64,000 nucleotides of DNA from Mycetohabitans endofungorum (GCF_002927045.1 NZ_PRDW01000002.1:1-64000), one strand, 5' to 3'. Shown: positions 9,101 to 18,203, counted from the stretch's first letter. Numbers and translations: made by a program. The notes: a model not told the origin generated them from the letters alone.

Positions 9101-12072
9101 CCCTAAATGCGTCGGAGCTGAAACTGCAGTGGGCGGCGACGACCCATACCTGGTGGCCGAAGCGTCTATTTGCCCGGCGTGCGGTTACCGGACGATTGCG
9201 ACTGTATCGACAGGACCAGCGTCGCCCACCAGGTGGCGATGTTCCGTCCATCATTACGGCATTGACCGCCGTCAATGCCGAGGACAAGATCATCGAGTCT
9301 ATGTCTCATGACGCGTCGCAATTGCTGCATGAAACGTTCGCTGCGTCGAAGACGGACTGGAACGCCGTCGAGTCGGCCGAGCGGTGGGCGACGTCATTTG
9401 CGGACGCGGTAGCGGCAATCGCGGACAACGACATCGAGTTGGCCCAGACGCTCCGCGCAAAGCTGCAGCCGTTTGTTTCCGATAACCGGGGCATGCTGAA
9501 GGCAGGCACGCCTCTTGGCTCCAGTTTGTTGGCGTACCGCGATTGCTATCGGGACGTCATGACTAAACTCCGCCAGGTCATTGAGCTTGGACACTGTCAG
9601 GCTGACCTCGGACTCGACCCAACTGCCGCCAGCGTGATTCCTCGGCTGTTGAACTTGCTTCAAGGTTGGCAATCTGCTTCGCGGCAGCTGCAGCCGTGGT
9701 GCCTGTGGCGGAAATCCCGCGCCAATGCAATCAGCAGCGGGTTGCAGGGTATTGTGGATGCACTGGAGGCTGGCGAGGTGCCATTGTCCGCTGTGGCGAC
9801 GTTCTTCGAATACAGCTACCAGAGCTGGTGGCTGCGCAAGGCGATTGACCGGGAGCCGGTGCTCCGCAACTTCTCGAGTGCCGAGCATAACCGCAAGATT
9901 GCTGAGTTCAACGAGGCCGACGAGCGGTTTCAGAAGCTGACCCAGCAATATATTGCGGCCAAACTTGCGGGCCAGATTCCGGCGAGCCTCGAGGTTGTGC
10001 CCGGTGCTGATTCTGAACTGGGGAAGCTACGGCGCGAATTGCAGAAGCAGCGCAAGCACATGCCGATTCGGCAGCTGGTGCAAAACCTGCCGAGTCTGAT
10101 GACCCGGCTGAAGCCATGTCTGCTGATGTCACCCTTGTCAGTCGCCCAGTATCTGGACGCTTCGCACGCTCAGTTTGATGTAGTCATCTTCGACGAAGCA
10201 TCTCAGATTCCGGTGTGGGACGCCGTCGGTGCAATTGCGCGCGGCAAGCAGCTTGTCTGCGTTGGCGACCCGAAGCAACTGCCGCCGACCAGCTTCTTCT
10301 GCCGGTCAGATGGCTCAGAAGATGGGGCGGATAGCGACGATATTCAGGACCTTGAGAGCATCTTGGACGAGTGTCTCAGTATCGGCCTGCCTGAGCTGCG
10401 GTTGAAATGGCACTACCGAAGCAAGCATGAAGGGCTGATTACCTTCAGCAATGTCACGTACTACAACAACGAATTGGTCACGTTCCCGTCGCCGATGACA
10501 AATGACCAGAGCGTGCGCTTTGAACGCGTACTGGGTGTCTACGACCGCGGTGGCTCGCGAACCAATCGGGCGGAAGCCGATGCCATCGTCAAGGCAATTG
10601 AGCGGCACTATCTGGACTCGGCGAAGCGGCATCTGACGCTTGGTGTAGTGACCTTCAATCAGGCACAGCAAAGCCTGATTGAGCGGATGCTGGAGGAACG
10701 CCGTCGAGCGTCTCAGCAACTAGACCAGGCTATTGCGCAGACGGCGGCGCAGGAGCCGCTGTTCATCAAGAACCTGGAAAACGTCCAAGGTGATGAGCGG
10801 GACATCATCTTTTTCTCCATTACCTATGGCCCCGATGCATCGGGTAAGGTCAGCCTCAACTTTGGGCCGTTGAACCTAGAGGGCGGCCATCGGCGTCTCA
10901 ACGTGGCCGTATCACGTGCTCGTGTCGGCGTCGTGATTTTTAGCACGCTGCTTCCCGAGCAGATTGACCTGTCGCGCGTCCGGGCTGCCGGCGTACGAGA
11001 CCTGAAGAACTACCTGGAGTTCGCCATTCGAGGCCCACGCGCCCTGGTGGAGAAAAATATGCCGACTGGACGGGAGCCCGATAGCCCGTTCGAGCAGCAG
11101 GTGATTTCCGCACTTCGTGAGAAAGGTTGGACAGTCCATCCGCAGGTCGGCGTGTCCGGATACCGGGTTGATATTGGTGTGGTCGATCCGCGTGCGCCGG
11201 GACGCTATCTGCTGGGCGTCGAGTGCGATGGCGCCATGTATCACTCCGGCGCAACTGCGCGCGACCGTGACCGGCTCCGCCAGCATGTCCTTGAAGGGCT
11301 GGGTTGGGAACTGTATCGTATATGGTCCACGGACTGGTGGTTGAATCCGCAAGAGCCGATACGAAAGCTTGTGGCCCGACTGGAAGAGTTGGTAGCGACG
11401 GTGCCGACCGAGAACGAACCGCCTGTTGAGCTGCCGGAAGAGGAGAAGTATGAAGAAGCGCCGCATGCTTTGTATGCCCGGGCCGGATCGGTCGTCGAGT
11501 CGATTGCGCCTGCTACTCAGTTGCCCGAATACGAACTGACCCGCTTGGACAGAGGCAACCCCCACCTCTTCTACGAGAGCCGCTCAATGCCGACTTTGGC
11601 CGGGCAGTTACTCAAGGTAATCGAAACGGAAGGACCGGTATCGCAGGCGATAGTGTTCAAGCGTGTGACGCGGGCTTGGGGGTTGTCTAGGGTTGGTAGC
11701 CGCATCGAAGCTTATTTGATTGCAATGGTGCCCAAGCAGGTGATCCGTACGACGGACAACGACATCACTTTTTATTGGCCAGGGCAGGCTAACCCAAGCA
11801 CCTGGGAAGGTATCCGGGTACCAGGAGGCGACCCCGAAACGCGTCGCAGTATCGACGAGATTAGCCTCGAAGAATTGGGTAATGCGGCTATGTATATCTT
11901 GATGCAACAAGGCGGTACGTCGCAAGAGGGATTGGTAAAGGCGGTTTGCCGACTACTCGGTGTGACTAGAACAACTGCCGAGGCCGGCATACGGATTTCT
12001 CGGGCGCTGACCCACGGACGAGTCCAGGCAACAGTGGCTATGGAGGGCGGTTCTGTTCGGTTGCGGAACTGA
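6136..12072 (+). CDS. Giant DUF4011 / SF1 helicase / Vsr-fold endonuclease / DUF3320 protein, putative defence nuclease
   Basis: 1978 residues. An N-terminal region (1-160) precedes a transglutaminase-like segment with Cys236 (ATCLDL) and His262 (EGHAWVGV). A DUF4011-type region follows from about 395 (WKSKLLDLTLRNKLLNF). The Upf1-like SF1 helicase is split: Walker A GPPGTGKSQT (707-716), then Walker B VVIFDEAS (1349-1356), GDPKQLPPTSF, the WHYRSKHE motif, VQGDERD and the arginine-finger motif RRLNVAVSRAR. Next comes a Vsr/MTES-type nuclease with FEQQV (from 1652), Asp1679 in YRVDIGV, ECDG (Glu1696, Asp1698) and DRDRLRQ. A DUF3320 region is at about 1815-1875. Proteins of this architecture occur in bacterial defence islands; an antiphage role here is inferred. 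A GTG at 6136 and an ATG at 6139 are both possible starts behind a purine-rich site. It follows hipBA but has its own spacing. Confidence 0.87.
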   Translation: MMTQEQADNAKDLMTDTDVKLPDVQIIADLTIGYAAIQNHVPVIREIRVTNEGETTLSDIELIVKCVPAFAESARFRFEALMPGERRRLAPVDLRPDHQYFSQLDESERAVITATLHARETALVTATHNIDVLAYDQWAGIRSLPELLAAFCMPNSRVVDKLLARASGLLRQTSADLSMDGYQSKNREKVWKQVSAIYSTIVAEDIQYSNPPASFGNDGQKIRTPERILDGKLATCLDLAMLFASCLEQAGLHPVVLFKEGHAWVGVWLIETSFPTALVDDVQAVRKRVKSGEFMVFETTSVAGGHKPSLRWACARGQEHLNDEDEFAYAVDIRRAREVQLRPLPSRSSQVDASAVPSAKAETPIIEDVPQLPPLDPVVIPLRDNVTSDTPEGRLAKWKSKLLDLTLRNKLLNFKPTKSTLRVICPNLGALEDRLAGGNEFRVRAKPKMMSGSDGRDADVYTGRNGTAAMDDLATDALGRNEIITDIDEEALESRLLEIFRTASTGMEEGGANTLFLAFGMLEWQESQDAESSHLAPILLIPVTLFRQSVRSGFRLARHDDDALVNPTLLQKLQQDFSLRLPSFDVLLTDDRGIDVNRILQIFRLHVGEMKGWEVKEQVHLGIFSFTKYLMWKDLQDRQKQLQENSVVAHLINNPDKAFADSATGFEPSTLDEKFRPQDLFTPLLSDSSQLRAVCVAAEGKNLVIEGPPGTGKSQTISNLIAHLLATGKTVLFVSEKMAALEVVHRRLSSLGLGPFCLELHSSKAKKGDVLKQLGVALDAASTRTVKDWERESERLLTLRADLNGVARALHHIHPNDLTIYEAIGTSLQYAQWRPGAMPWADADVHDRARLEALRESCRQMGALAGQLTGLQNHPLAAVHKTEWMVSWQQEFLDAVSAFEAQIKKLDKAASNLLDQLGLPKFAFSLNGLAQLDVLADVLSAAPTVPIEVARSAHDESTRNRLANLRRHGLARNQAWEPLSKHYVEDVATLNASELKLQWAATTHTWWPKRLFARRAVTGRLRLYRQDQRRPPGGDVPSIITALTAVNAEDKIIESMSHDASQLLHETFAASKTDWNAVESAERWATSFADAVAAIADNDIELAQTLRAKLQPFVSDNRGMLKAGTPLGSSLLAYRDCYRDVMTKLRQVIELGHCQADLGLDPTAASVIPRLLNLLQGWQSASRQLQPWCLWRKSRANAISSGLQGIVDALEAGEVPLSAVATFFEYSYQSWWLRKAIDREPVLRNFSSAEHNRKIAEFNEADERFQKLTQQYIAAKLAGQIPASLEVVPGADSELGKLRRELQKQRKHMPIRQLVQNLPSLMTRLKPCLLMSPLSVAQYLDASHAQFDVVIFDEASQIPVWDAVGAIARGKQLVCVGDPKQLPPTSFFCRSDGSEDGADSDDIQDLESILDECLSIGLPELRLKWHYRSKHEGLITFSNVTYYNNELVTFPSPMTNDQSVRFERVLGVYDRGGSRTNRAEADAIVKAIERHYLDSAKRHLTLGVVTFNQAQQSLIERMLEERRRASQQLDQAIAQTAAQEPLFIKNLENVQGDERDIIFFSITYGPDASGKVSLNFGPLNLEGGHRRLNVAVSRARVGVVIFSTLLPEQIDLSRVRAAGVRDLKNYLEFAIRGPRALVEKNMPTGREPDSPFEQQVISALREKGWTVHPQVGVSGYRVDIGVVDPRAPGRYLLGVECDGAMYHSGATARDRDRLRQHVLEGLGWELYRIWSTDWWLNPQEPIRKLVARLEELVATVPTENEPPVELPEEEKYEEAPHALYARAGSVVESIAPATQLPEYELTRLDRGNPHLFYESRSMPTLAGQLLKVIETEGPVSQAIVFKRVTRAWGLSRVGSRIEAYLIAMVPKQVIRTTDNDITFYWPGQANPSTWEGIRVPGGDPETRRSIDEISLEELGNAAMYILMQQGGTSQEGLVKAVCRLLGVTRTTAEAGIRISRALTHGRVQATVAMEGGSVRLRN

Positions 12073-12159
12073 GTTAGCGTAGGGTAGGCGTTGTTTCAGG
12101 GCCGCGTTGATGGTCAGAATTGGGTCCACTCGCCGAATAGGCTGCTGGTTACTGGGTCG

Positions 12160-12410
12160 AGGAATGGCCGCGCTTACCGACGGTGATAAGCAGCGCGTCC
12201 AGCGCTTTGTTCAACGACTGCCGAGCGAAATCCGCACATCGCAGCGCTCCTCAAGCCCTACAGTAACGGCGTCGTTGAGGGCCATGTTAATCGGCTCAAG
12301 TTCCTCAAGTGCCCAATGTATGGCCGCGCCGGCTTCCAGCTGCTTCGTATTCACAGTCTTATGCCTACCCGCTATTGTAAGTGGCAGAGTGTGTCCGGAC
12401 TTTAAAAGGA
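12160..12410 (+). pseudogene. ISL3-family transposase remnant
   Basis: From 12244 one frame reads ALLKPYSNGVVEGHVNRLKF and then MYGRAGFQLLRIH, which is the conserved C-terminal end of ISL3-family DDE transposases. The preceding 90 bp give LTDGDKQRVQRFVQRL in another frame, consistent with an upstream part of the same gene joined by a frameshift or deletion. No start, no catalytic core and no terminal repeats are visible. It abuts the 3' end of the chaperone gene and marks the edge of the transposon-rich zone. Confidence 0.7.
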
Positions 12411-12412
12411 CG

Positions 12413-12853
12413 TCAAAGTTGCCGGATTTGTCGAAACCGTTGAGCGAGGCGCTGGCGTTCTTCGATAAATTTTTCGATTGCTTGCTCAAGCGCATCGGGC
12501 TTAAGTGTCTCGACAGGCAAACCGAGATGATAGACGAATGCGTCCATCGGCTCAGAAACTGAAATCACACCGCCACGCGTGCCTACTTCCAAACAATTCA
12601 AACGCAACATATCGGCAAGAACTTGCCCATCTTGAGCATCATTCAACGGCGCGAAGGGTGCGTATATATACAGTTTGTTTGATTCAGCATTGAACCTTAG
12701 GTACAAACGCTCCCCCCACGCTAGCTCGATCCCTGCCTCGTCATTGGCATCCAGTGTCAAGCCGGCGATGCGGTGACGTTGACCAATTGCTTCAAGACAC
12801 CTGCGCACGCGTTCTTTAGCTTGAAAGTGCACGACTGCAAAAAAATGATTCAT
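12413..12853 (-). CDS. CesT-family type III secretion chaperone-like protein
   Basis: 146 residues with the size, acidity and pattern of CesT/SycE-type chaperones: an N-terminal helix, a beta-sheet core (LTLDANDEAGIELAW, KLYIYAPFAPL), a hydrophobic block near LGLPVETL and a C-terminal helix. These dimeric cytosolic proteins bind the N-terminus of one or a few type III effectors before export. The downstream end is truncated against transposase debris, but the frame is intact. The AT-rich effector-like gene 0.6 kb upstream on the same strand is the obvious client. No type III apparatus gene lies in the window, so a secretion system elsewhere in the genome is assumed. Confidence 0.6.
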   Translation of the reverse strand: MNHFFAVVHFQAKERVRRCLEAIGQRHRIAGLTLDANDEAGIELAWGERLYLRFNAESNKLYIYAPFAPLNDAQDGQVLADMLRLNCLEVGTRGGVISVSEPMDAFVYHLGLPVETLKPDALEQAIEKFIEERQRLAQRFRQIRQL

Positions 12854-13462
12854 AGTATTCTTACTGCCAATAGATGCAATAGCACATGACCGCTCAAAGA
12901 GTGAAGTGCTGTTTTGAAGATCTAAAAAAACTTTTTTCTGGGCATTTGGCCATAATTTGCAAAAATTCTATCAAGACAGAAGGTTTATGTTGGAAGGTTT
13001 GCTTTGTATTAAATATTTTCTGGAAAAATTAATTTGCGGCATGTAAGCGTTAATTCCATTTTCGTGGATTAATCGGTGGCCGTGCGCATGATTTCTGTGC
13101 CGCTCAGAATAGCAAAGCGGAAAATGTGTGAATTTTATTGATGTCCGGCTGCGCTGATTAATGGCTGACATTTTTAATAAAATATTGCTATAATATTTTA
13201 TTAAAAATAACACTCAGATAGTTTGCGGCATCAATGTCGATGTGCATTCTCTCGGTTGCCCACTTGCACCCGTGCGGCTTCATTTGTTTATGCATTTTAT
13301 CCTATAATTCATTCCATGTTAAATATAAGTTTTTGTATTTCCTGTCGCAGTCGAAATATTTTATCAAGGTTAATGCGGTTGGGGTATTTCTCTATAATTC
13401 AAAAAATGTTTTTGTTGGATTATACGCGCTGAAAATACAACTAAATTTAGTCAAATCATTGT
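12854..13462. other. AT-rich intergenic region between chaperone and effector-like gene
   Basis: About 610 bp, strikingly AT-rich against the GC-rich chromosome. Short open frames on the plus strand are low-complexity shadows. I see no repeat, RNA gene or clear terminator. The composition suggests foreign DNA shared with the upstream effector-like gene. Confidence 0.5.
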
Positions 13463-15061
13463 TCATTCCGAATAATAGCGAGAGCGCCCAGAAACGCGGA
13501 GGCGCCCGGGTTGTTGAAGAGCCGATAGTGGTGAACCAATTGGGTCGGACACCGTTGAAACTGCTGATGGAGCTTTGATTGAAGTCGCTCCTTCAAGGGG
13601 GCTCTTGGTCCAAGTATTAAAAATTGTATTAGATTGATTGTCGGAAGATTTTTGTTTATGATAATCTAATATAATGCGTTCTATAACACATGCTGCGACG
13701 TTGTGTGATTCCGGGCTTGGGTGTTGCTCAATATATCCTTTACGTTCAAAATATTTCATGAGTTCATTTAAACTCATGGTTTCCCCATCAAATTCAACTT
13801 GGGTATCCTTTTCCGCTTCAAAAAGCTTCTTAAGGGTTTCGGGGCGCATTTTTTTCCAATAGTGATTGAGTTCATCCTCCTGGCCCTTGAGTTCCTTCTT
13901 CACAATTTTTCCTTCCATTAAGGCGATATTTTTGACAATAGGTCGACCGTATTTTTGTTTAAATTTTTGGATTAAGCCTTGCTGTATTCCCATAAGCATG
14001 TCTTCTCCGCCTGCAACCATATACGCAGCATAGATTCCATCTTCCCCTTTTTTGCGAAATGGAGATTTTATAGAAACGTATTGTTGTGCTGGCGATAGAA
14101 CTCGCTGCTCGTTTGCGGTTTTTGGTTTTTTGGGGGAATATTCACCCTTTTCGAATCCAAAGTGTTTCGGAGGATCTTCGCGTGTAGGATAACCAACTCC
14201 AAGTCCGATGATAGATTTTTGAGTATTTCTATGTTTATTGTTCAATTGAGTTTTTATGCCAGGATTGGTGTGTCTAGTATTTTCGGTTAGAGCAACGTCC
14301 TGATCCATCATTATAATTTGCTGAGGACGATATGGTAGTGTATCTGCAAACGCCAAGGCTGCAGCGCGCGCAGCGCCGAAACCGGTCAAGCTACCGCCGT
14401 ACCACCCGACAAGGCGCAAATTTTTATATTGCTCCATCATTTCGTTAAGAGCAGCCTCATAGCATTTGAATTCTGTCTCATGAACAAGCAAATAAATTGA
14501 TTCATCTCGCATATATTTTGGATGCCATGCGAGGCTGCCGCCTGTTTTGCTTTTAAGGTCGCCTGCAATTTTATTTGCGCTCCCGCCGCTTATAACAATA
14601 ATTGGCACTTCATTTGACTGCAGATCATGTTCTTGCCATTTATGTTCTTGTGTGCCCTCTCTTTTCCTGAATGAGAACCAGCCAACTGAATCACCTTGAT
14701 AAGCAAGTTCCTTACATGTAGCAATTCTTTTTTCTAACACTTCTTTCATGTATTCAAAATTTTTGTTTTCATCATATAATACTTTGATGGGGGCATATTT
14801 GCATTTTGGTCGTGTTTTTTCATTGGTCCAGGCATCGTTTAAATCTATTTTAATTGCAGGTTTCCCTGTGGACGCAGTGCCAGAATTATTTTCTATATCA
14901 GGAGCGCTACGATCCCCAGTAGCTTTAATTGTAAAGGTGCAAGTTTTTGAATTTTTTAATGGGCTCTGACGAACTTCCGAAACAGAAGCTTGTTCTTTCA
15001 ACGGCCTGGGCAGCCTAGAAGAATTTGTAGAACTATTCTTTGGTTTTCTTTGTTTATACAT
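13463..15061 (-). CDS. AT-rich hypothetical protein with DxD motif, candidate secreted glycosyltransferase-like effector
   Basis: 532 residues, no signal peptide or membrane helix. The first 65 residues are Ser/Thr/Lys-rich and look disordered, as in type III effector leaders. In the middle, VPIIVISGG (152-160), a GSLTGFGAARAAALAFAD stretch and then IIMMDQDVALTE (249-260) resemble the nucleotide-sugar-binding half of a GT-A glycosyltransferase, with Asp253-Gln-Asp255 as a DxD metal site. I do not recognise a named family. Codon use is very AT-rich compared with its neighbours, which points to horizontal acquisition. A CesT-like chaperone gene lies downstream on the same strand. No CGAA-N16-CGAA (reverse hrpII) box is visible in the 200 bp upstream. 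Function is an inference from DxD, composition and chaperone linkage. Confidence 0.6.
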   Translation of the reverse strand: MYKQRKPKNSSTNSSRLPRPLKEQASVSEVRQSPLKNSKTCTFTIKATGDRSAPDIENNSGTASTGKPAIKIDLNDAWTNEKTRPKCKYAPIKVLYDENKNFEYMKEVLEKRIATCKELAYQGDSVGWFSFRKREGTQEHKWQEHDLQSNEVPIIVISGGSANKIAGDLKSKTGGSLAWHPKYMRDESIYLLVHETEFKCYEAALNEMMEQYKNLRLVGWYGGSLTGFGAARAAALAFADTLPYRPQQIIMMDQDVALTENTRHTNPGIKTQLNNKHRNTQKSIIGLGVGYPTREDPPKHFGFEKGEYSPKKPKTANEQRVLSPAQQYVSIKSPFRKKGEDGIYAAYMVAGGEDMLMGIQQGLIQKFKQKYGRPIVKNIALMEGKIVKKELKGQEDELNHYWKKMRPETLKKLFEAEKDTQVEFDGETMSLNELMKYFERKGYIEQHPSPESHNVAACVIERIILDYHKQKSSDNQSNTIFNTWTKSPLEGATSIKAPSAVSTVSDPIGSPLSALQQPGRLRVSGRSRYYSE

Positions 15062-15277
15062 AATTTTCCTTCTATTTTTATTAATTAAAATGTTGGGGTA
15101 TAACTATCAATTCTTGAAAAGCAAATTCCTTTTTTATTGGCGTATTTTTCTGCGCAATGCATATAGCATTTGGGCTGTCAATCAATGGCTAAATCTTCAA
15201 TATAGAATAATTTTGGTGATCTCTATTTGTTTTGGCGGCGATCGGCTAGATTATGTCTGATAAACTGAAAATATCGG

Positions 15278-16134
15278 GAGCGTGTGATGCAATTTGCAAG
15301 ATAGGCGCGGCATGAACGAGCATGAGCATGGCAAAGACGACGAAATGCAAGCCGACGAGCGTTTCAGGCAAACGCTCGTCGTCGCGAGCGAGCCTTCGAA
15401 AGCGATTGAGCCATCCGAAACTGCGCTCGACGAGCCATCAGTGCGGCAGCAGGATAAAGCCCTTCTTTGCCTCTGGCCGTTTGATAACCTGCAATTCGAT
15501 GCCTTCATCTTGCGCGGCTTGTGCAGGCTCTTCTCCTATATAACCTTGGTCGGCAAAGGCAAGCTTCGTGCTCTACCCGCTCACAAGTTGCCCCGCTTGT
15601 GCCAACTCCGGAACCTGCACGCGCTCTTGCTCGTTGGCCGGCGTGACATGAACCGCCAGCCAATGCCCGAGCGTATCGACGGCCATATGCACCTTGCTTG
15701 CCCGTTTGCGCTTATCGCCGTCGTAGCCTGCGCGTGGGCCACTCTCGTAGCTCGACTGCAACGTACGCCCGTTCAGAACCACCGCACTGGTCTGAGCTTG
15801 CCGACCCTGGCAACACGCAGCACCGAACGCAAATCCTGAACCATCGCTTCGAAGCAGCCCGCTCGCAGTCAGCGCTGAGTTTGCTGATACACCACGCCTC
15901 CCATGGCGGAAAGTTCGCCGGCAGCATGCGCCACGCAGCGCCTGCACGAGCCAGCCAACGCAGCGCGTTGCACAACTCGCGCAATTCATACCATCTTGCG
16001 GTGCGTCTGGCTCCATCAACGTTAAATACGGCGCCGCGAAGCTCCATTCTTCGTCCGTCACGCCGCTCGGATAGGGTCTGCGTTTCTCCATCTCGATTCG
16101 ACCCTGAGCCTCGATGAAATTGCATAACACGCTC
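15278..16134 (-). mobile_element. Degenerate IS5-family element with recognisable terminal inverted repeats
   Basis: Ends are defined by GAGCGTGTGATGCAATTT at 15278-15295 and its inverse at 16117-16134 (17 of 18 positions match). The 857-bp interior is one frameshifted transposase gene on the minus strand. Flanking bases (CGG on the left, TAA on the right) do not give an obvious target duplication, so flanks may have rearranged. It sits immediately upstream of the AT-rich effector-like gene. Confidence 0.75.
15284..16130 (-). pseudogene. IS5-family transposase, frameshifted
   Basis: The N-terminus near 16092 reads MEKRRPYPSGVTDEEW, followed by FAAPYLTLM, typical of IS5-family (IS427-like) transposases. 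Later pieces appear in other minus-strand frames: the KVHMAVDTLGHWLAVHVTPA segment around 15640-15700, and the C-terminal portion ending in [15 protein letters not shown] near 15300-15350. The first reading frame breaks after residue 55 and again near 15573, so at least two frameshifts are needed. The gene is dead unless rescued in trans. Confidence 0.75.
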
Positions 16135-16435
16135 TAAATCCGCAAGAGCCTGGCTTGCCACCCGTTATGGCATACGGTGTCAGCAATGATGAAGAGCGCA
16201 ATATGCGCGTTCCATGCGTCCCAGTGGGCAACCTGCCAGAAGGTTGTAAATTGCCAGAGCCTTCTATACGATGGGAGCGACGTAGATGGGACCGCAGTGA
16301 GCTATATCCAAAAGGAAGCTCACCGACCAACACATAGAAGTTCTGTCGCATTAATGTGGCGATGCAGCCAGTTGCCGGGACAAGTCGATCAGGGACCCCG
16401 CGAGAATCGTCATGCGTGGCATGGGGCCCTCCGGC

Positions 16436-16620
16436 TCACCGGGCCGCGGCGCGTCCGCCGACCGGGACAGTGCGATAGCACATATACGCATAGAGCATGC
16501 TCTTGGGAATGTGCAGACGTTGTGCAATCTGTTCAACGCTGAGCTGCCCCTCGCGGTACAAGGTCTCGGCGGCATATGCTGTCATGCAGCAGCCCGCGCG
16601 CTTTGGAATGCAGTCACCTC
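16436..16620 (-). pseudogene. Serine-recombinase C-terminal HTH fragment
   Basis: A minus-strand frame carries LYREGQLSVEQIAQRLHIPK, followed by a Leu-Tyr-Ala-Tyr-Met stretch. This matches the C-terminal helix-turn-helix of resolvase/invertase-type serine recombinases, in which LY-x-G-xS/T-x-x-x-IA is conserved. No catalytic N-terminal domain is present nearby, so it is a fragment. The rest of 16135-17097 is further broken mobile-element DNA without an intact gene. Confidence 0.5.
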
Positions 16621-16755
16621 CCACAGGCAACCGTTACTCTTCGCCAACGTCTGGTGTACCCGGTGTCGCGACGTAACGACGATCGGCGATTTTAGTGGTC
16701 GGACTGAACGCGGGGATTTCGTGCTGCAAGGGCGCTGCAAAATCTGCGGCGGTGA

Positions 16756-16890
16756 AGTCGCACGCTCCTGCAACTGCCCCTTCCATTCCGTGACCTGATT
16801 CGGGTGCACATTGAATGGGTGCGCCAATCCTGCCGGCGCTTGTTCACCCTTGACCGCTGCCATTGCCAGCTTTGCCTTGACCGCCGATGA
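16756..16890 (-). pseudogene. IS3-family OrfA fragment
   Basis: The minus strand reads KAKLAMAAVKGEQ, then FNVHPNQVTEWKGQLQER. This is the helix-turn-helix core of IS3-family (IS407-like) OrfA transposase subunits. It begins and ends abruptly and no OrfB follows. It is one of several unrelated transposon scraps between 15.2 and 19.6 kb. Confidence 0.65.
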
Positions 16891-17097
16891 GTGCTTCCGT
16901 CTCGTTCCCTTCGTTATTTCCTGGGATCCTTTGCCTGCATTATCGCCGGCTTAGGGCCCGGACATTTCACTTATCAGGATGTCCGATTGCTCGGCCACCT
17001 CTGCTAACTTGGAACTCAAAACGTCACACGGTATGTGAGAGCCAGCTTTTGAAAAGCGTTGACTGGGCGAGTTAGGATGGACTAGTATGGATTTAAA

Positions 17098-17400
17098 GTG
17101 TGCTATGCACTTTCAGCAAGACTCGACGCAGACGATGTTTTGTCAGCAGCGCGAGTATTCGCGGCCAATCTGGGCAAGCTTGATGCTAACGTGAGTCCGC
17201 TCGTGTCAGAAATTGAGGCTGGCGGCTTTTCAGAACTGTCGGTACGGGTAGCTTACGCTGCAATGGCTCGCCATTTACCGGCTATCCATCATGACCTGTT
17301 CGATTGGCTTCTTGTTGCGCAGGCGTTGTTTGAACCGTTGCACCTATTGATATCCGATGGCCATTTACCAAAATACGCTGATCTTGTGATTTTACTATAG
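17098..17400 (+). CDS. Hypothetical small protein upstream of the PAAR-like gene
   Basis: 100 residues from a GTG start; an in-frame TAG lies 15 bp upstream, so the frame cannot extend. I do not recognise a family. It is mostly alpha-helical in appearance, with alternating acidic and hydrophobic residues and no signal peptide. It ends 80 bp before the PAAR-like spike-tip gene on the same strand, so it may belong to the detached start of the eCIS cluster. The ribosome-binding site is weak. It could also be a chance frame. Confidence 0.4.
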   Translation: MCYALSARLDADDVLSAARVFAANLGKLDANVSPLVSEIEAGGFSELSVRVAYAAMARHLPAIHHDLFDWLLVAQALFEPLHLLISDGHLPKYADLVILL

Positions 17401-17479
17401 GGAAAAGGATCCATTTTAGATTTCGCGGGACTTGGTAATGGAGCGGTCGATTTTTAGCTGAAGGCAATGGAGATCATCG

Positions 17480-17896
17480 ATGGGCAAGTTGATCGTCGTG
17501 ACGGGTGCCATGCTGGTTTTTCCGGCTCAGATTCAGGATGTACTATTCGTGCCCCCGATTCCTCCACGGCCCCTGTCGGGAAGCGGCCTTGCCAAAGTGA
17601 AGGGGCGGCCAGTTTGTCAGCTTGGCGATGAAAAGAAAATCATCGTGACAACTAGCTATCAGACGGCATCGGCCTCCATTCCAGGCGTCGCTATTCTGAC
17701 GGTCACGCAGGCCGAAACCGCCAAGCGAACAAAGAGCCCGCTGCCTGTCATTATCGCGCCCAGCTGGGACATATTATGTACCATCACGGTTCCGGCACAA
17801 ATACCGGGTACGCCCCCTGTTCCACAACCTCATCCACCCGTTTCAGGCAAGGCTACCGTGATGGCCAATCCCAATATCAATGTGATAGCGAACTAG
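17480..17896 (+). CDS. PAAR-like (DUF4280-type) spike-tip protein of the eCIS
   Basis: 138 residues. It begins MGKLIVVTGAMLVFP, the typical start of DUF4280 PAAR-like proteins, and has a Pro-rich middle and a Val-rich, beta-strand C-terminus ending in MANPNINVIAN. PAAR-like proteins form the sharpened tip that caps the VgrG-like spike of contractile injection systems. In Afp/PVC clusters the tip gene (afp10) lies between the gp25-like and gp6-like genes; here that slot (28497-28639) is empty. This is the only tip candidate in the window. GGAG about 10 bp upstream supports the start. It is separated from the tube gene by IS3 debris, so it may once have been adjacent. Confidence 0.75.
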   Translation: MGKLIVVTGAMLVFPAQIQDVLFVPPIPPRPLSGSGLAKVKGRPVCQLGDEKKIIVTTSYQTASASIPGVAILTVTQAETAKRTKSPLPVIIAPSWDILCTITVPAQIPGTPPVPQPHPPVSGKATVMANPNINVIAN

Positions 17897-18203
17897 GGCA
17901 TAGGTTGCTCATCTATCTAAAAAACACTTCATTCCCACACCATTTTCTCCTTAAGCATCATGAAGACTTTATTTGAATCACAGCAAGTATTCATTCGGGT
18001 TTGTAACATGCGCTAAACAGCTGGCACAATCACATGCATTCCCTTAATAATTATTATGGGAAAAATAAGACCTTGGTGTAGTATGATTTTTTCTATAAAA
18101 ATGAATCGATCTTTATTTTGATAGCGGGCAGCATACGATAGGATATGCGATTGTGTGCCGCAATTCATTTTCTCATGCTGTTCAACGATAGGAATAACAT
18201 GAC
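17897..18203. other. AT-rich intergenic region, no gene seen
   Basis: 307 bp of AT-rich DNA between the PAAR-like gene and the first IS3 remnant. No convincing coding frame or stem-loop terminator is visible. Confidence 0.45.

Noticed and set aside
13223-13578. Plus-strand frames rich in Cys, Phe, Ile and Tyr in the AT-rich gap
   Set aside because: Low-complexity translation of AT-rich DNA that runs antisense into the effector-like gene.
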